From positions 1,922,001 to 1,986,000 of the forward strand of contig NZ_CP084560.1 in assembly GCF_021789175.1 (NCBI RefSeq): a DNA stretch of 64,000 nucleotides, written 5' to 3'. The translations under genes and the position numbers were made by a program. Shown piece after piece: positions 17,332 through 26,469 of the stretch. The notes below the pieces were generated by a model. That model had not been told where the DNA came from, made no database searches, and saw only the letters and a list, made by a program, of their open reading frames with translations. The DNA is from Arthrobacter sp. FW306-2-2C-D06B. GTDB lineage: Bacteria > Actinomycetota > Actinomycetes > Actinomycetales > Micrococcaceae. Within the stretch, counting starts at the first letter, position 1. Every line of letters starts with the position of its first letter.

Positions 17332-18176
17332 CCGAAGTGGAAACGATGCGTCTGAGGGCCGAATCCCTGACGAAGACATTCGGCCGGAAGCAACGGCCCG
17401 GGAAGCCGGGTCTGCAAGTGCGTGCCGTGGACTCCGTAAACGTGTCAGTGAACGCGGGGGACTTCGTCACGATCGTCGGAGAGAGCGGAAGCGGCAAGAG
17501 CACCCTGGCAAGAATGATGCTCGGACTGATCACCCCCGACGAAGGCCGTGTCAGCATCGGCGGTGTCAGCATCGCCGGCACATCACGAAAGGAGCAGTTC
17601 AAGTTCCGCTCCGCGGTCCAGGCCGTTCTCCAGGATCCTTCCGGATCCTTGAACCCGCGCAAGACAGTACGCACGGCACTGGCGGAAGTGGCCAGGCTCC
17701 ACGGCGTGGCCACGAACCGCTCCGACATCGACGCCAAGGTCCGCGAAACGCTCAGCCTGGTCGGACTGACACCCGCAGGAACCTACCTCGACCGGTACCC
17801 ACACGAACTCAGCGGCGGCCAACGCCAGCGCGTCCTCATCGCACGCGCGCTCATCCCCGGTCCGAAGATCATCGTCGCGGACGAAGCCGTCTCCGCCCTC
17901 GACGTGTCAGTGAAGTCCGGAATCCTGTCCCTCATGTGCGACCTCCAGAAACGCCTCGGGATCGGCTACCTCTTCATCACCCACGACCTGACCGTCGTGA
18001 AGAAAGTCGCCGACTACGTCTACGTCATGCAAAACGGCCGCGTCGTGGAAGAAGCCACACCCGCCGAACTCTTCACCAACCCCCAACACGACTGCACACG
18101 ATCACTCCTCAACGCCCGACTCGAACTCGACGACGTCCTCCAAGAACGCTACACCAACCACGAACAAGTCGCCTGA
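17328..18176 (+). CDS. ABC importer ATPase 2, DppF/OppF type (copy A)
   Basis: 282 residues. Walker [11 protein letters not shown]-loop [15 protein letters not shown], signature [15 protein letters not shown], Walker [17 protein letters not shown]-loop ITHDLTVV. The ATG at 17328 overlaps the stop of ATPase 1. The 3' half is very C-rich at third codon positions. It heterodimerises with ATPase 1 to energise uptake. The last two residues VA come from sequence beyond the repeat boundary, so the original C terminus may be the one seen here or that in copy B. Confidence 0.94.
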   Translation: MTEVETMRLRAESLTKTFGRKQRPGKPGLQVRAVDSVNVSVNAGDFVTIVGESGSGKSTLARMMLGLITPDEGRVSIGGVSIAGTSRKEQFKFRSAVQAVLQDPSGSLNPRKTVRTALAEVARLHGVATNRSDIDAKVRETLSLVGLTPAGTYLDRYPHELSGGQRQRVLIARALIPGPKIIVADEAVSALDVSVKSGILSLMCDLQKRLGIGYLFITHDLTVVKKVADYVYVMQNGRVVEEATPAELFTNPQHDCTRSLLNARLELDDVLQERYTNHEQVA

Positions 18177-18296
18177 GGATTCAAGTATGCCGGAGGCGAC
18201 GAGGCAGGACTCCGCGGCCAATCGGGTTTGTGACCAGATTAGCCGGTGCTAGAACTATCGCGCTGCGGCGCGCAAACCCAATAGGAGATGAATCAG

Positions 18297-19079
18297 ATGG
18301 ACATGTTTGGACTATCAGGCAAGGGAGCTCTCATTATCGGCGGGGGCTGGGGAATCGGTGGCCAAACCGCCTTGGCGCTGGCCAAGGTCGGCTGCAATGT
18401 CGCCGTCGTCGACATCAACGCGGAAAAGGCCGAGGAGGTCTGCGAAAAGGCGCGGGAGTTGGGCGTAGAAGCCACAGCCCTCGTTGGCGACGTGCTCGAT
18501 GATGTTCAGGCGGAGCGAATCATCGCGGAGGCAGAAGCTGCACTGGGCGGCGTGGATGTGTTGATAACGGTTGTTGGTGGCGGTTCGTGGTCCACGCTCC
18601 TGGAAACCAGCGCGGAGGGCTTCGACGCTGACCTCAATATGAATCTTCGCTATGTGTTCGTGCTCGGCAAGGCGTTTGCCGCTGCGTGCGTACGGGCTGG
18701 CCGACCAGGCGCCGCGACATTTGTGTCTTCCGTGGGTAGCATCATCGCCACGCCCGGTTTGGGACCTTACAGTGCGGCGAAAGCGGGGCTTAACCAGTTG
18801 GTCAAGTCCATGGCGATTGAATGGGCAGAACACGGTATCCGAGTCAACGCGATCGCGCCCGGCTCGACGATGACGCCCCGGCGACCGGACTCGAGTCCAG
18901 CCGAGGAGCGCGTCCGCCGTAGCACGCTTCCGATGCAGCGTCTCGGCAGGCCCGAGGAGATGGCAGGGCCTATCTTGTTCCTTTCGTCCGATCTCGCGAG
19001 CTACGTGACTGGGCAAACGCTTCCCGTCGACGGTGGTATGACGTCGGCGAACCCTATTGACTTTTCGACCCCGCTGTAG
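18297..19079 (+). CDS. Short-chain dehydrogenase/reductase 1
   Basis: 260 residues. NAD(P)-binding GGGWGIG (15-21), catalytic Ser in FVSSVGS (about 144), Tyr158 and Lys162 in YSAAK, and the C-terminal LPVDGGM typical of classical SDRs. AGGAG at 18283-18287 is 9 bases before ATG 18297 and directly abuts an alternative ATG at 18288, so 18297 is the likelier start. An acidic residue after the second strand (VVDIN) points to NAD rather than NADP. It follows the copy A importer and probably oxidises an alcohol intermediate. Confidence 0.9.
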   Translation: MDMFGLSGKGALIIGGGWGIGGQTALALAKVGCNVAVVDINAEKAEEVCEKARELGVEATALVGDVLDDVQAERIIAEAEAALGGVDVLITVVGGGSWSTLLETSAEGFDADLNMNLRYVFVLGKAFAAACVRAGRPGAATFVSSVGSIIATPGLGPYSAAKAGLNQLVKSMAIEWAEHGIRVNAIAPGSTMTPRRPDSSPAEERVRRSTLPMQRLGRPEEMAGPILFLSSDLASYVTGQTLPVDGGMTSANPIDFSTPL

Positions 19080-19404
19080 GGCGTCCAGTCAGTAGGCCAG
19101 TCACGAGCGTGACCACAAGGGTGGTTGTCGCCCAACATGGAGAACGAATGCCAGCACGGTTAGTGAGCAGTAGGCGGAAACCTTGAGGGACTGACCTCGC
19201 TTTGGCCCACTTGCCGGGGCACTCCATTCCAATTGCGCACGGGTTTGGCACCGGCTTGTTGCATCTGGTGCTACAGGACTCTTGCCGGTTCAGCCCCGAA
19301 ATAGATAAAGTATATTATGTCTGTGATTGCATCCCCGTGCTGACGGTGAATGCGATCTCGCCTGATTAGACAGGCGAGAGTCCATCCGATTGAGGAGATA
19401 ACTG
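19080..19404. promoter_or_regulatory. Intergenic region with AT-rich motif before the alcohol dehydrogenase
   Basis: 325 bases without a gene. GTATATTATGT at 19310-19320 contains TATATTATG, the inverse of the CATAATATA core found at 11379 and 30623. It lies 85 bases before the dehydrogenase ATG and is probably a promoter or operator of the ADH-ALDH-hydrolase unit. Confidence 0.4.
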
Positions 19405-20505
19405 ATGGCTGGGATGAGCAGGTCTTGGGTCCAGAGCGGCCCCCGAAAGATGTCGTTGATGGAAGTTCCGCTCCCTGACACCCTGGCCGACGGCGATGCG
19501 CTTGCTCGCGTTGAAGCGTCGGGGTTGTGCGGCAGTGACTACGAGCAATACATCGGAAATTTTGACGAATCCGGCATTCTTGAATACCCATGCATCATCG
19601 GCCACGAACCGTTGCTCCGGATCGACCGTCTCACGCCGGCCGCGAAGGAGCGGTGGAACGTCGAGGAAGGTGACAGAGTGCTCACCTGGCCGCTTGGTTG
19701 CACGGTATGCCAGAACTGCGCAGCTGGAAACCGACTGGCGTGTACTTCACCCGGCCGGATCCGGCGTGGTTACGCATCGGTCGAGCGCGGTCTCTGGGGG
19801 AGTCTCTCCGAATATATGATGATCGCGGCGAACACAGTCATCCACAAGATCCCCGAAGGTGTTCCGGCTGAGGACGTATTGCTGTTCAACCCATTGGCGG
19901 CAGGATTTGACTGGGCCGTTTCGCGTGGGGGCGTCACCATCGGGGATGATGTGTTGATTCTGGGTTCCGGCCAGCGGGGGTTGGCATCGGTTGTGGCTTG
20001 CCGTGAAGCTGGTGCAAACCGGATCATCATAACGGGCACGCCCAACAGTACTGAGAAGTTGAAGATCGCCCTCAAGCTCGGAGCTACAGACGCCATAGTC
20101 GTGGACCCCAATGAGCCGAGCAGTCTCATCGATCAGATTGGTTCCGAGGTCGTGGACGTCGCACTGGATGTCACACCAAACGCCATGCAGCCGATCATGG
20201 ACTCCCTCGTTGCCGTCAGGCGCTGTGGCACAGTAGTCCTGGGGGGGCTCAAGGGCATGAATAAGCTCCCCGACTTCGTGCCGGATCAGCTTGTGCTGAA
20301 GAGTCTCGACCTGCGCGGTGCGCTCGGCTATAGTGCGCGCAGTCAGAAGCGTGCAATCGATGCCATCCTCTCCGGCCGCTACGATTTCTCAGACTGGCAC
20401 ACACATACTCTGCCCCTCGACCGCGCCGAGGAAGCGATTCAGATTCTCGGCGGCGAGATCAAGACGGGGCGGGCTCCAATCCACGTCACAGTTATGGGGT
20501 CTTAG
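19405..20505 (+). CDS. Zinc-dependent alcohol dehydrogenase (MDR family)
   Basis: 366 residues. Catalytic zinc ligands Cys42 (GLCGSD) and the GHE motif (66-68), and structural zinc cysteines 99, 102, 105 and 113 (CTVCQNC...C). The nucleotide-binding glycine motif is GSGQRG, a variant of GxGxxG. The start at 19405 has GAGGAG 8 bases upstream. It heads a set with aldehyde dehydrogenase and alpha/beta hydrolase and would oxidise an alcohol to aldehyde or ketone. Confidence 0.92.
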   Translation: MAGMSRSWVQSGPRKMSLMEVPLPDTLADGDALARVEASGLCGSDYEQYIGNFDESGILEYPCIIGHEPLLRIDRLTPAAKERWNVEEGDRVLTWPLGCTVCQNCAAGNRLACTSPGRIRRGYASVERGLWGSLSEYMMIAANTVIHKIPEGVPAEDVLLFNPLAAGFDWAVSRGGVTIGDDVLILGSGQRGLASVVACREAGANRIIITGTPNSTEKLKIALKLGATDAIVVDPNEPSSLIDQIGSEVVDVALDVTPNAMQPIMDSLVAVRRCGTVVLGGLKGMNKLPDFVPDQLVLKSLDLRGALGYSARSQKRAIDAILSGRYDFSDWHTHTLPLDRAEEAIQILGGEIKTGRAPIHVTVMGS

Positions 20506-20583
20506 AGGACGACTCGAGCTGGAACAGAGATTCGGGATGAGGCACTCAGAGCAGGGAATATCAATGAATGACAGGGATGAGAC

Positions 20584-22089
20584 ATGACCTGGAGCGGTAG
20601 GTACGACCAGCTATTTATCGGCGGTGCGTGGGTGTCACCGACCTCGTCGGAGAAGATTGCGGTGGTTTCGCCTGCAACGGAAGAGGTAATCGCCTCCGTT
20701 CCTTCTTCTTCCCACGAGGACATGAATAGGGCAGTGGCCGCAGCCCGCGATGCATTCGACCGTGGACCGTGGCCACGACTCCCACTGGAGGATCGAGTTG
20801 CGGTACTTGAGCGGTTTAGGGCCATTTACGCCCTACAGCGCGAGACTTTCGCCGAGCTAATCACCAGCGAAATGGGCTGCCCAATCACGCTGTCACGCAC
20901 GATTCAGGCGACGACGCCGTTGATGGTCCTCGATACATTCTTGGAGGTCGTTCGCGAGTATCCGTTTTCGGCCATTCGCCGCTCGGCGAATGGTGCGGCC
21001 CTCGTCACGAGGGAGCCCGTGGGGGTAGTCGCAGCGATTGTTCCTTGGAACGTCCCTCAGAGCATCATTATGCAGAAGCTCGTGCCGGCGCTCCTGGCAG
21101 GTTGCACCATGGTTATCAAACCTGCTCCAGAAACCCCGCTTGACGCCTACCTGCTTGCCGAGTTGCTGCAAGAGGCAGGTCTCCCGTCAGGCGTAGTGAA
21201 CATAATTCCCGCCGATCGCGAGGTCAGCGAGAGTCTCGTGACTCACCCCGGAGTCGACAAGGTGTCCTTCACGGGATCGACCCTCGCCGGTCGACGGATC
21301 GCGTCTCTCTGCGGTCAAAACCTGAAGCGGGTCACTCTGGAACTCGGCGGCAAATCGGCAGCAATCATCTTGGATGATGCCGACCTGGAAATGACTGTGG
21401 AATCGCTTCGATTTGCGTCGCTTCGCAATAGCGGTCAGGTGTGCAGCCTCAAGACACGACTGGTGGTGTCGCGGCACCGTGAGCAGGAGCTCCTCGAACG
21501 TCTCGCTGCGCTGGTGGCCTCGATGCCAGTTGGTGACCCGCAGGACCCAGCCACACAAATTGGTCCAATGGTCAGCGAACGCCAGAGGGGGAACATCGAG
21601 CGATACATCGAAGCCGGGATTGCCGAAGGTGCCCGGGCGGTGGTCGGAGGTCGACCACGAGACTCCGCTCTCGGTTGGTATGTCGAGCCCACCATCTTCG
21701 CCGACGTCCGCCCGGACATGAGCATCGCACAGGAGGAGATCTTCGGCCCGGTGCTCTCGGTAATCCCGTACGTTTCGGTGGAAGAAGCGATATCGATCGC
21801 CAACGATTCGATCTACGGACTCAACGGCGCAGTGTTCACATCGGATCTTGACCATGGATTGTCTGTCGCCAGCAAGCTTCGAACGGGGACTGTCGAGCTC
21901 AACGGCAGCCCGGCAGGACTCAGAGCGCCAATGGGCGGCTTCAAGGCTAGTGGCATCGGGCGAGAGGCTGGACCCGAAGGGATTGACCCGTATGTGGAGA
22001 TCCGATCCATTGGCCTTCCGAGTGGTTTCGCTACTGTGCTCGAGGATCGTGCGTCAGCCGTTACCGATAGAAAGGCAGATGTAGTGTGA
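20584..22089 (+). CDS. Aldehyde dehydrogenase
   Basis: 501 residues, full family length. PWNVP (154-158), nucleotide site FTGSTLAG (229-236), general base Glu253 in ELGGKS and catalytic Cys287 in NSGQVC are all present. It should oxidise the aldehyde from the preceding dehydrogenase to a carboxylate with NAD(P). Its TGA overlaps the GTG start of the following hydrolase. It starts 78 bases after the alcohol dehydrogenase. Confidence 0.94.
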   Translation: MTWSGRYDQLFIGGAWVSPTSSEKIAVVSPATEEVIASVPSSSHEDMNRAVAAARDAFDRGPWPRLPLEDRVAVLERFRAIYALQRETFAELITSEMGCPITLSRTIQATTPLMVLDTFLEVVREYPFSAIRRSANGAALVTREPVGVVAAIVPWNVPQSIIMQKLVPALLAGCTMVIKPAPETPLDAYLLAELLQEAGLPSGVVNIIPADREVSESLVTHPGVDKVSFTGSTLAGRRIASLCGQNLKRVTLELGGKSAAIILDDADLEMTVESLRFASLRNSGQVCSLKTRLVVSRHREQELLERLAALVASMPVGDPQDPATQIGPMVSERQRGNIERYIEAGIAEGARAVVGGRPRDSALGWYVEPTIFADVRPDMSIAQEEIFGPVLSVIPYVSVEEAISIANDSIYGLNGAVFTSDLDHGLSVASKLRTGTVELNGSPAGLRAPMGGFKASGIGREAGPEGIDPYVEIRSIGLPSGFATVLEDRASAVTDRKADVV

Positions 22090-22901
22090 ATGACCCCGTA
22101 GACGCTAATCTTCACCAAAGCGGATCCGAGCTTGACTCTGTGGCGGAGGAGCCGAGGATCCTGGCGCCGCGCAACTTCGTTCTCGTCCATGGGGCCTTTC
22201 ATGGTGGCTGGTGTTGGGGTCCCGTCCGTGATCGGCTTACCGCGCTGGGGCATCGTGTCTTTACGCCTTCTCTGACGGGACTCGGAGACAGATCGCATCT
22301 GCTGGGTCCGGATATTCATGTGGAAACGCATATTAGTGATGTCGTTAACGTGATCGAATACGAAGACTTGGATGACGTGGTCCTTGTTGGCCATTCGTAC
22401 GGTGGCTGGGTGATCTCCGGTGTGGCAGAAAGGGTGCTTCCCCGACTGGCTTCGATAGTATTCGTCGATGCTGTCATGCCGGAAAACGGCGACAGCATTC
22501 TTGAGCAAGCTCCGGACGCTACTGGGGAGGTGCTCACGCGCCTCCGAGCGGAGGGCCGTTGGGGCCACACTCCGCCCCAGGCCGAGTACTTTGGAATCCA
22601 GACTGCGGAGAACCGGGCATGGGTCGATTCCAAGATGAGTCCGCACCCGATCAGCCACTGGGAAGACCGGATCACTTTAACTGGTGCACGAGAAGCCGTT
22701 CCCAAGAAAGCATACGTCTGGGCAAGCGAATGGAAGCACCCTGTTCCCGAGGGCTTTGCAAACAAGCACCCCGTGCTCGAAGGGTTCGCGAAGAAATTCG
22801 AGGCTACGCCGGGCTGGGTTAGATATGACGTCCCGTGTGGCCATGACGTCATGGTTGACCGACCGGAGAGGCTCGCTGGGATCCTGATCGACTGCGCCTG
22901 A
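22086..22901 (+). CDS. Alpha/beta hydrolase (esterase-like)
   Basis: 271 residues. Oxyanion region LVHGAFHGGWCW (about 33-44), nucleophile Ser104 in GHSYGG, and a C-terminal histidine in CGHDVMVDRPE, consistent with the pyrethroid-hydrolase/hydroxynitrile-lyase-like esterases. GTG 22086 overlaps the aldehyde dehydrogenase stop. An odd feature is a tandem imperfect repeat HPVPEGFANK-HPVLEGFAKK in the cap-to-core region, whose two DNA units differ at several silent sites. It may hydrolyse an ester or lactone formed by the oxygenases. Confidence 0.88.
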   Translation: MNDPVDANLHQSGSELDSVAEEPRILAPRNFVLVHGAFHGGWCWGPVRDRLTALGHRVFTPSLTGLGDRSHLLGPDIHVETHISDVVNVIEYEDLDDVVLVGHSYGGWVISGVAERVLPRLASIVFVDAVMPENGDSILEQAPDATGEVLTRLRAEGRWGHTPPQAEYFGIQTAENRAWVDSKMSPHPISHWEDRITLTGAREAVPKKAYVWASEWKHPVPEGFANKHPVLEGFAKKFEATPGWVRYDVPCGHDVMVDRPERLAGILIDCA

Positions 22902-23145
22902 ACAGTACCTCGCGGCAGCCCAGTCTCTGCTCGTGAGTGGCGGGTGGGGACCCTGCGCTCTCATAATTCCCGTGTTATATCAAAGTTAAAAATATAATAT
23001 TTGTTGACAGTGTGAATCGGATCCCGCTGGCCTCGGTTCATCCTGTCGGCAAGATCGTTGGGGCGTACGCGATCAACGCAAGAAGGCATGGCGAGGGCAA
23101 CACATCCAAGTGGTGCCCATCATTCAATCGAGAGGGTTTTCTGAC
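22902..23145. promoter_or_regulatory. Intergenic region with AT-rich motif and TTGACA
   Basis: AAAATATAATATTTG at 22989-23003 directly abuts TTGACA (23004-23009), about 137 bases before the SDR start. The TTGACA could serve as a -35 box, with the AT-rich element as an operator over it. No clear -10 box was found at the correct distance. Confidence 0.4.
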
Positions 23146-23910
23146 ATGTTGCTTGAGGGTCGGAAGTTTGTAGTGGCGGGCGGATCAACCGGCGTTGGGG
23201 CGGGAGCCGTGCGAGCATTTGCCCGGGAGGGAGCTCGCGTGGCAATCCTCGACATCAATGTCGCTGCAGGCATTGAGCAAGCAGAAAAACTGGGCGATGC
23301 GGCGAAATTCTTCCAGTGCGACGTGGCTTCTAAGGAGAGCGTTGACAACGCTGTCGATGAGGCCGTGGCGTGGATGGGGGGTCTGGACGGAGCCATGGAT
23401 ACCGCGGGCAATAACGAGCGAGTCCTGGCGCATGAAATGACAGTCGAACAATGGCAACGTACGTTTTCGATCCACGTTTTGGGCACAGTTTTCGTCAACC
23501 AAGCGGCCTTTCGTCACCTGAAGGACAAAGGCGGGCGCATAATCAATTGTGGTTCTGGCGCCTCTGAGCGCGGACAACTCGTGCTTCAGAATAGCGGTAA
23601 CGCCTTGTACGCCTCAGCCAAGGGGGCGCTGGAGTCATGGACGCGGGGCATCGCGCGCGAGTGGGGGCAATATGGCATCACTGCCAACGTTGTCACCCCC
23701 GCAATTGTGACACCGCTGCATGAAGAAGTCAGAGCCCGCCAGACGCAGGAAGAGCGGGATGCTTCAGACGCTCTGAACGCCCGCTTGATTCCTCTCGGTG
23801 GGAAGTTCGGCGACGCCGATCGCGACTTTGGTCCTGTCGCAGTGTTCCTCGCGAGCGACATGAGCCGGTTCGTCACCGGAAGGACTATACGAGTCGACGG
23901 TGGGTTTTGA
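23146..23910 (+). CDS. Short-chain dehydrogenase/reductase 2
   Basis: 254 residues from ATG 23146; an in-frame GTG at 23110 would add 12 residues without family support. NAD(P) motif GGSTGVG (12-18), DIN after the second strand (suggesting NAD), catalytic Tyr155 and Lys159 in YASAK, and a final RVDGGF. In the usual NNAG position it has TAGNN (87-91), a local variation. It stands alone between the hydrolase and the substrate-binding protein. Confidence 0.88.
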   Translation: MLLEGRKFVVAGGSTGVGAGAVRAFAREGARVAILDINVAAGIEQAEKLGDAAKFFQCDVASKESVDNAVDEAVAWMGGLDGAMDTAGNNERVLAHEMTVEQWQRTFSIHVLGTVFVNQAAFRHLKDKGGRIINCGSGASERGQLVLQNSGNALYASAKGALESWTRGIAREWGQYGITANVVTPAIVTPLHEEVRARQTQEERDASDALNARLIPLGGKFGDADRDFGPVAVFLASDMSRFVTGRTIRVDGGF

Positions 23911-24258
23911 GCCTCAATTGAGGTTGAGCGCATCTTTGAATAAGTGAGGGCATGCCGGCCATTTGCATCCGCGCCTCTGGGCACGTCGATATGCATTGAA
24001 ATCGCTGGTGCCTGCCTGCCGTAATAGACCCCGATAGGGACTCCGAACGTAGGCAGAGCGGTATGCCCGCTGCGCGGAAGCGTTCAGGGCTGAGTCTCGC
24101 CCGGATCACGGTGGCTGTGGTTACACCTTGGGCTGTTGCGATCCCGGCGGCTTTTCGCCGCAGGGAGGCGGCGACCAAACCGTTGACCACATCACATTTT
24201 ATATATAGTATTAGCAAAGCCCGCCTGGGGCCAAGTCGTGATAAAGGAGAATTCGCGC
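23911..24258. promoter_or_regulatory. Intergenic region before the substrate-binding protein
   Basis: 348 bases with no gene. TTGACC (24183-24188) and an AT-rich stretch ACATTTTATATATAGTATTAG (24193-24213, read as overlapping short motifs) form the likely promoter/operator 45-75 bases before the start. AAGGAG at 24243-24248 is the ribosome site. Confidence 0.4.
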
Positions 24259-25839
24259 ATGCGCAGACGTTCTATGAAATGGTTGGCTGTGGGGGTGGTC
24301 GTTGGTGCCCTTGCCCTCTCGGGATGCAGCAACAGTTCGAGTGGCGGATCGAACACCGCCGAGAAGACGCTAATTAGCGCCGTTGGCGACAATCCCCCTA
24401 ACTTCAACCGGTATCTCGGTACTGGGGCCTCGACGGTCATCATCGGTTCCGGCACATTTTACGAGGGGCTGACCCAGTTGGACGCCAACTACAAGCCCGT
24501 GCCGCTCCTTGCAAAGTCGTGGACCGTCTCTGCTGATGGCCTCGTGTACACGTTTAAGCTGCAGGATGGAATTACATCCCAGGATGGCAAGCCGTTTACC
24601 TCGGCCGACGTGAAGTTCGACTTCGAAAAGCTAATGCCGCTGAGCGCTCAACTGGCGCCGATTACGAAGCAGATTAATTCAGTCGAAACACCGGACGCCA
24701 CGACGGTTGTGGTGAACTTCAAAACTCCCTACGCACCGTTCCTTAGCGCCTTGGCTGGTGCATGGATGATACCAGAACACATTTTCACTACTAAGGACAT
24801 TGCCACGGACCCCGCCAACATGAAGCCAATCGGCACTGGTCCGTACAAGCTCGATAGTTTCACGCCGGGCGATAAGGCAGTTCTGTCCCGCTACGACGGA
24901 TATTGGGGGCAGAAGGGTGACGTCAACAAGATCATCTTCAAAGTCATGCCTGATACAAGCGCCCGCATGCTTGCCCTGCAAAGTGGTGACATCGATTATC
25001 TGTACGGCGCATATGTGGATAAGGCACAGCAGGCACAGCTCAATAAGAGTAAGTTCGATCTGCCAGACGTTTTGGGTGGAAAGGGGAGTGAAACCGTCTT
25101 CTTCAATACCGAACGTGAGGTCGTGTCCAACCCGCAGGTTCGGCGGGCGATCTACCAAGCAATCGACAAGCAGGCCATCGTCGACAAGGCACTGTTCGGT
25201 TTAGGAGACGCCGCCCGTGGCCCGATTCCCAAGGCTTTCAGTCAGCTGATCGATGGCTCTGTTGACTTCACAAAGGAGCTGCCGTATTCCTCGAGCGCAG
25301 CTGCGGCTGCTCTCGATCAGGCGGGCTACAAGGCAGACAGCAGCGGCAACCGTTTCACTCTGCGCCTGGCGTTTGATTCGACCCAAGCGGTGTACTCGGC
25401 CATCGCAAACCTGATCCAAGCCAACCTCAAGGCAGTAGGTATCACTGTTCAGTTGGAGGCCCTCGACTCGAAGGTCTGGGTAGACAAGACTTACACGAAG
25501 CGCGACTTCGACATGTCGTTGAACGGCTTCTTTACGTTCGAGGATCCGAGCATCGGAACCACCCGCCTTTATACCTGCAACGCAGGCAAGGTCCCCTACA
25601 AGAATGCGTCCGGCACCTGCGACAATGTGATCGACGATGCCTTTACGAAGGCGGGGCAAGTCACTGACCCGACAGAACGCGCCAAATACTTCGCAATCGC
25701 TGAGAAGCGCATCCTGGAAACGATGCCCAGCATGCCTCTAGTGTCATTGAATGGCTACTCGGTCGTTGACAAGAAGTTCAACATGGACGCAGCCAACGCG
25801 GTCAGTTCAACAGCCTGGGCGACTATTCGTTCGCGCTAA
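24259..25839 (+). CDS. ABC transporter substrate-binding lipoprotein (peptide/nickel type)
   Basis: 526 residues. A lipoprotein signal with positively charged start (MRRRSMK), hydrophobic core and lipobox ALSGC, Cys23 being the lipidated residue. The mature part matches the SBP_bac_5 family: YEGLTQLDANYKPVPLLAKSW, TFKLQDGITSQDGKPFTSADV and GTGPYKLDSF. ATG 24259 is preferred to GTG 24238 because AAGGAG lies 10 bases upstream. It is the only binding protein in the window and must serve one or both importer copies. Confidence 0.93.
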   Translation: MRRRSMKWLAVGVVVGALALSGCSNSSSGGSNTAEKTLISAVGDNPPNFNRYLGTGASTVIIGSGTFYEGLTQLDANYKPVPLLAKSWTVSADGLVYTFKLQDGITSQDGKPFTSADVKFDFEKLMPLSAQLAPITKQINSVETPDATTVVVNFKTPYAPFLSALAGAWMIPEHIFTTKDIATDPANMKPIGTGPYKLDSFTPGDKAVLSRYDGYWGQKGDVNKIIFKVMPDTSARMLALQSGDIDYLYGAYVDKAQQAQLNKSKFDLPDVLGGKGSETVFFNTEREVVSNPQVRRAIYQAIDKQAIVDKALFGLGDAARGPIPKAFSQLIDGSVDFTKELPYSSSAAAAALDQAGYKADSSGNRFTLRLAFDSTQAVYSAIANLIQANLKAVGITVQLEALDSKVWVDKTYTKRDFDMSLNGFFTFEDPSIGTTRLYTCNAGKVPYKNASGTCDNVIDDAFTKAGQVTDPTERAKYFAIAEKRILETMPSMPLVSLNGYSVVDKKFNMDAANAVSSTAWATIRSR

Positions 25840-26469
25840 GTTCTGGCTTGGCGGGGGCAGAGCGATAGATGCCCCCACCACCGGCGCACCATGTAAAAGC
25901 TACTAGCGTCGATGCCCGGACAGAGGCAAGCAAACACGCGGGTCCAAGTGTTGCAGCGCAGCTACGGTGTGTAAATGGGGCCGTAGCGTCGAAGTGAGGT
26001 CGGGCAGTCATCCGAACGGTATGACTGCCCGACCTCACTTCTTTAAAGGAGGTAGCTCCACACAGCCGCCCAGAGAAACACTCAGTTTTGCGAGATGAGC
26101 CTACGCCCTGACGGCAGCTACCGACATGTTTGACGTCTCGGTCAGCCCGGCAATACGACGCGAAAGCAGATCGCCCGAAGCATCCTTTGGTTCGCGTTGT
26201 TGGCTGAAGCTGCTTTGGCGCTCGCAGTGGGGGACTCCACTTCAGATTCACGCCCAAACAGACGTCACGGCACGAGCTCATGCCGCGTGACGAGCAAAAA
26301 GGCTGAAGTCCTGTCCCGATTGCACAAGGCTGCTGCGGGCGTTGTGGACTGGTGTGGCTCGTATTTCAATGGAGTTCCGGCGAAGTTCCATACTGGGGAC
26401 GGCTTGAACCGTCGCGCGCTTGGAGCCGCGGACAGCAAACCAGGTTTCACAGCCAGATGTGCCCGCTGG
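25840..26469. other. Gene-free stretch after the binding protein
   Basis: Apart from the strong terminator at 25991-26041 I see no gene. Some frames are open for 100 or more codons but show no family resemblance and overlap each other. Confidence 0.5.
25991..26041 (+). terminator. Perfect 21-bp hairpin terminator
   Basis: Arms 25991-26011 and 26021-26041 are exact reverse complements with a 9-base loop, followed by TTTAAAG. It lies 150 bases after the binding-protein stop and closes that unit. The symmetric arms could also work from the other strand. Confidence 0.85.

Larger units (their letters stand above)
14467..18168. repeat. Duplication segment A3 (copy of 33103-36804)
   Basis: Direct repeat of 3702 bases, offset 18636, holding the four importer genes. 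The translations of all four are identical until the last codons of the second ATPase, where copy A reads EQVA and copy B diverges. Confidence 0.93.

Noticed and set aside
17291..18502. A 403-codon plus-strand frame overlapping the second ATPase (and 35927-36949).
   Set aside because: Its product is an Arg-Pro-His-rich low-complexity string and the ATPase frame carries all Walker motifs; frame shadow.
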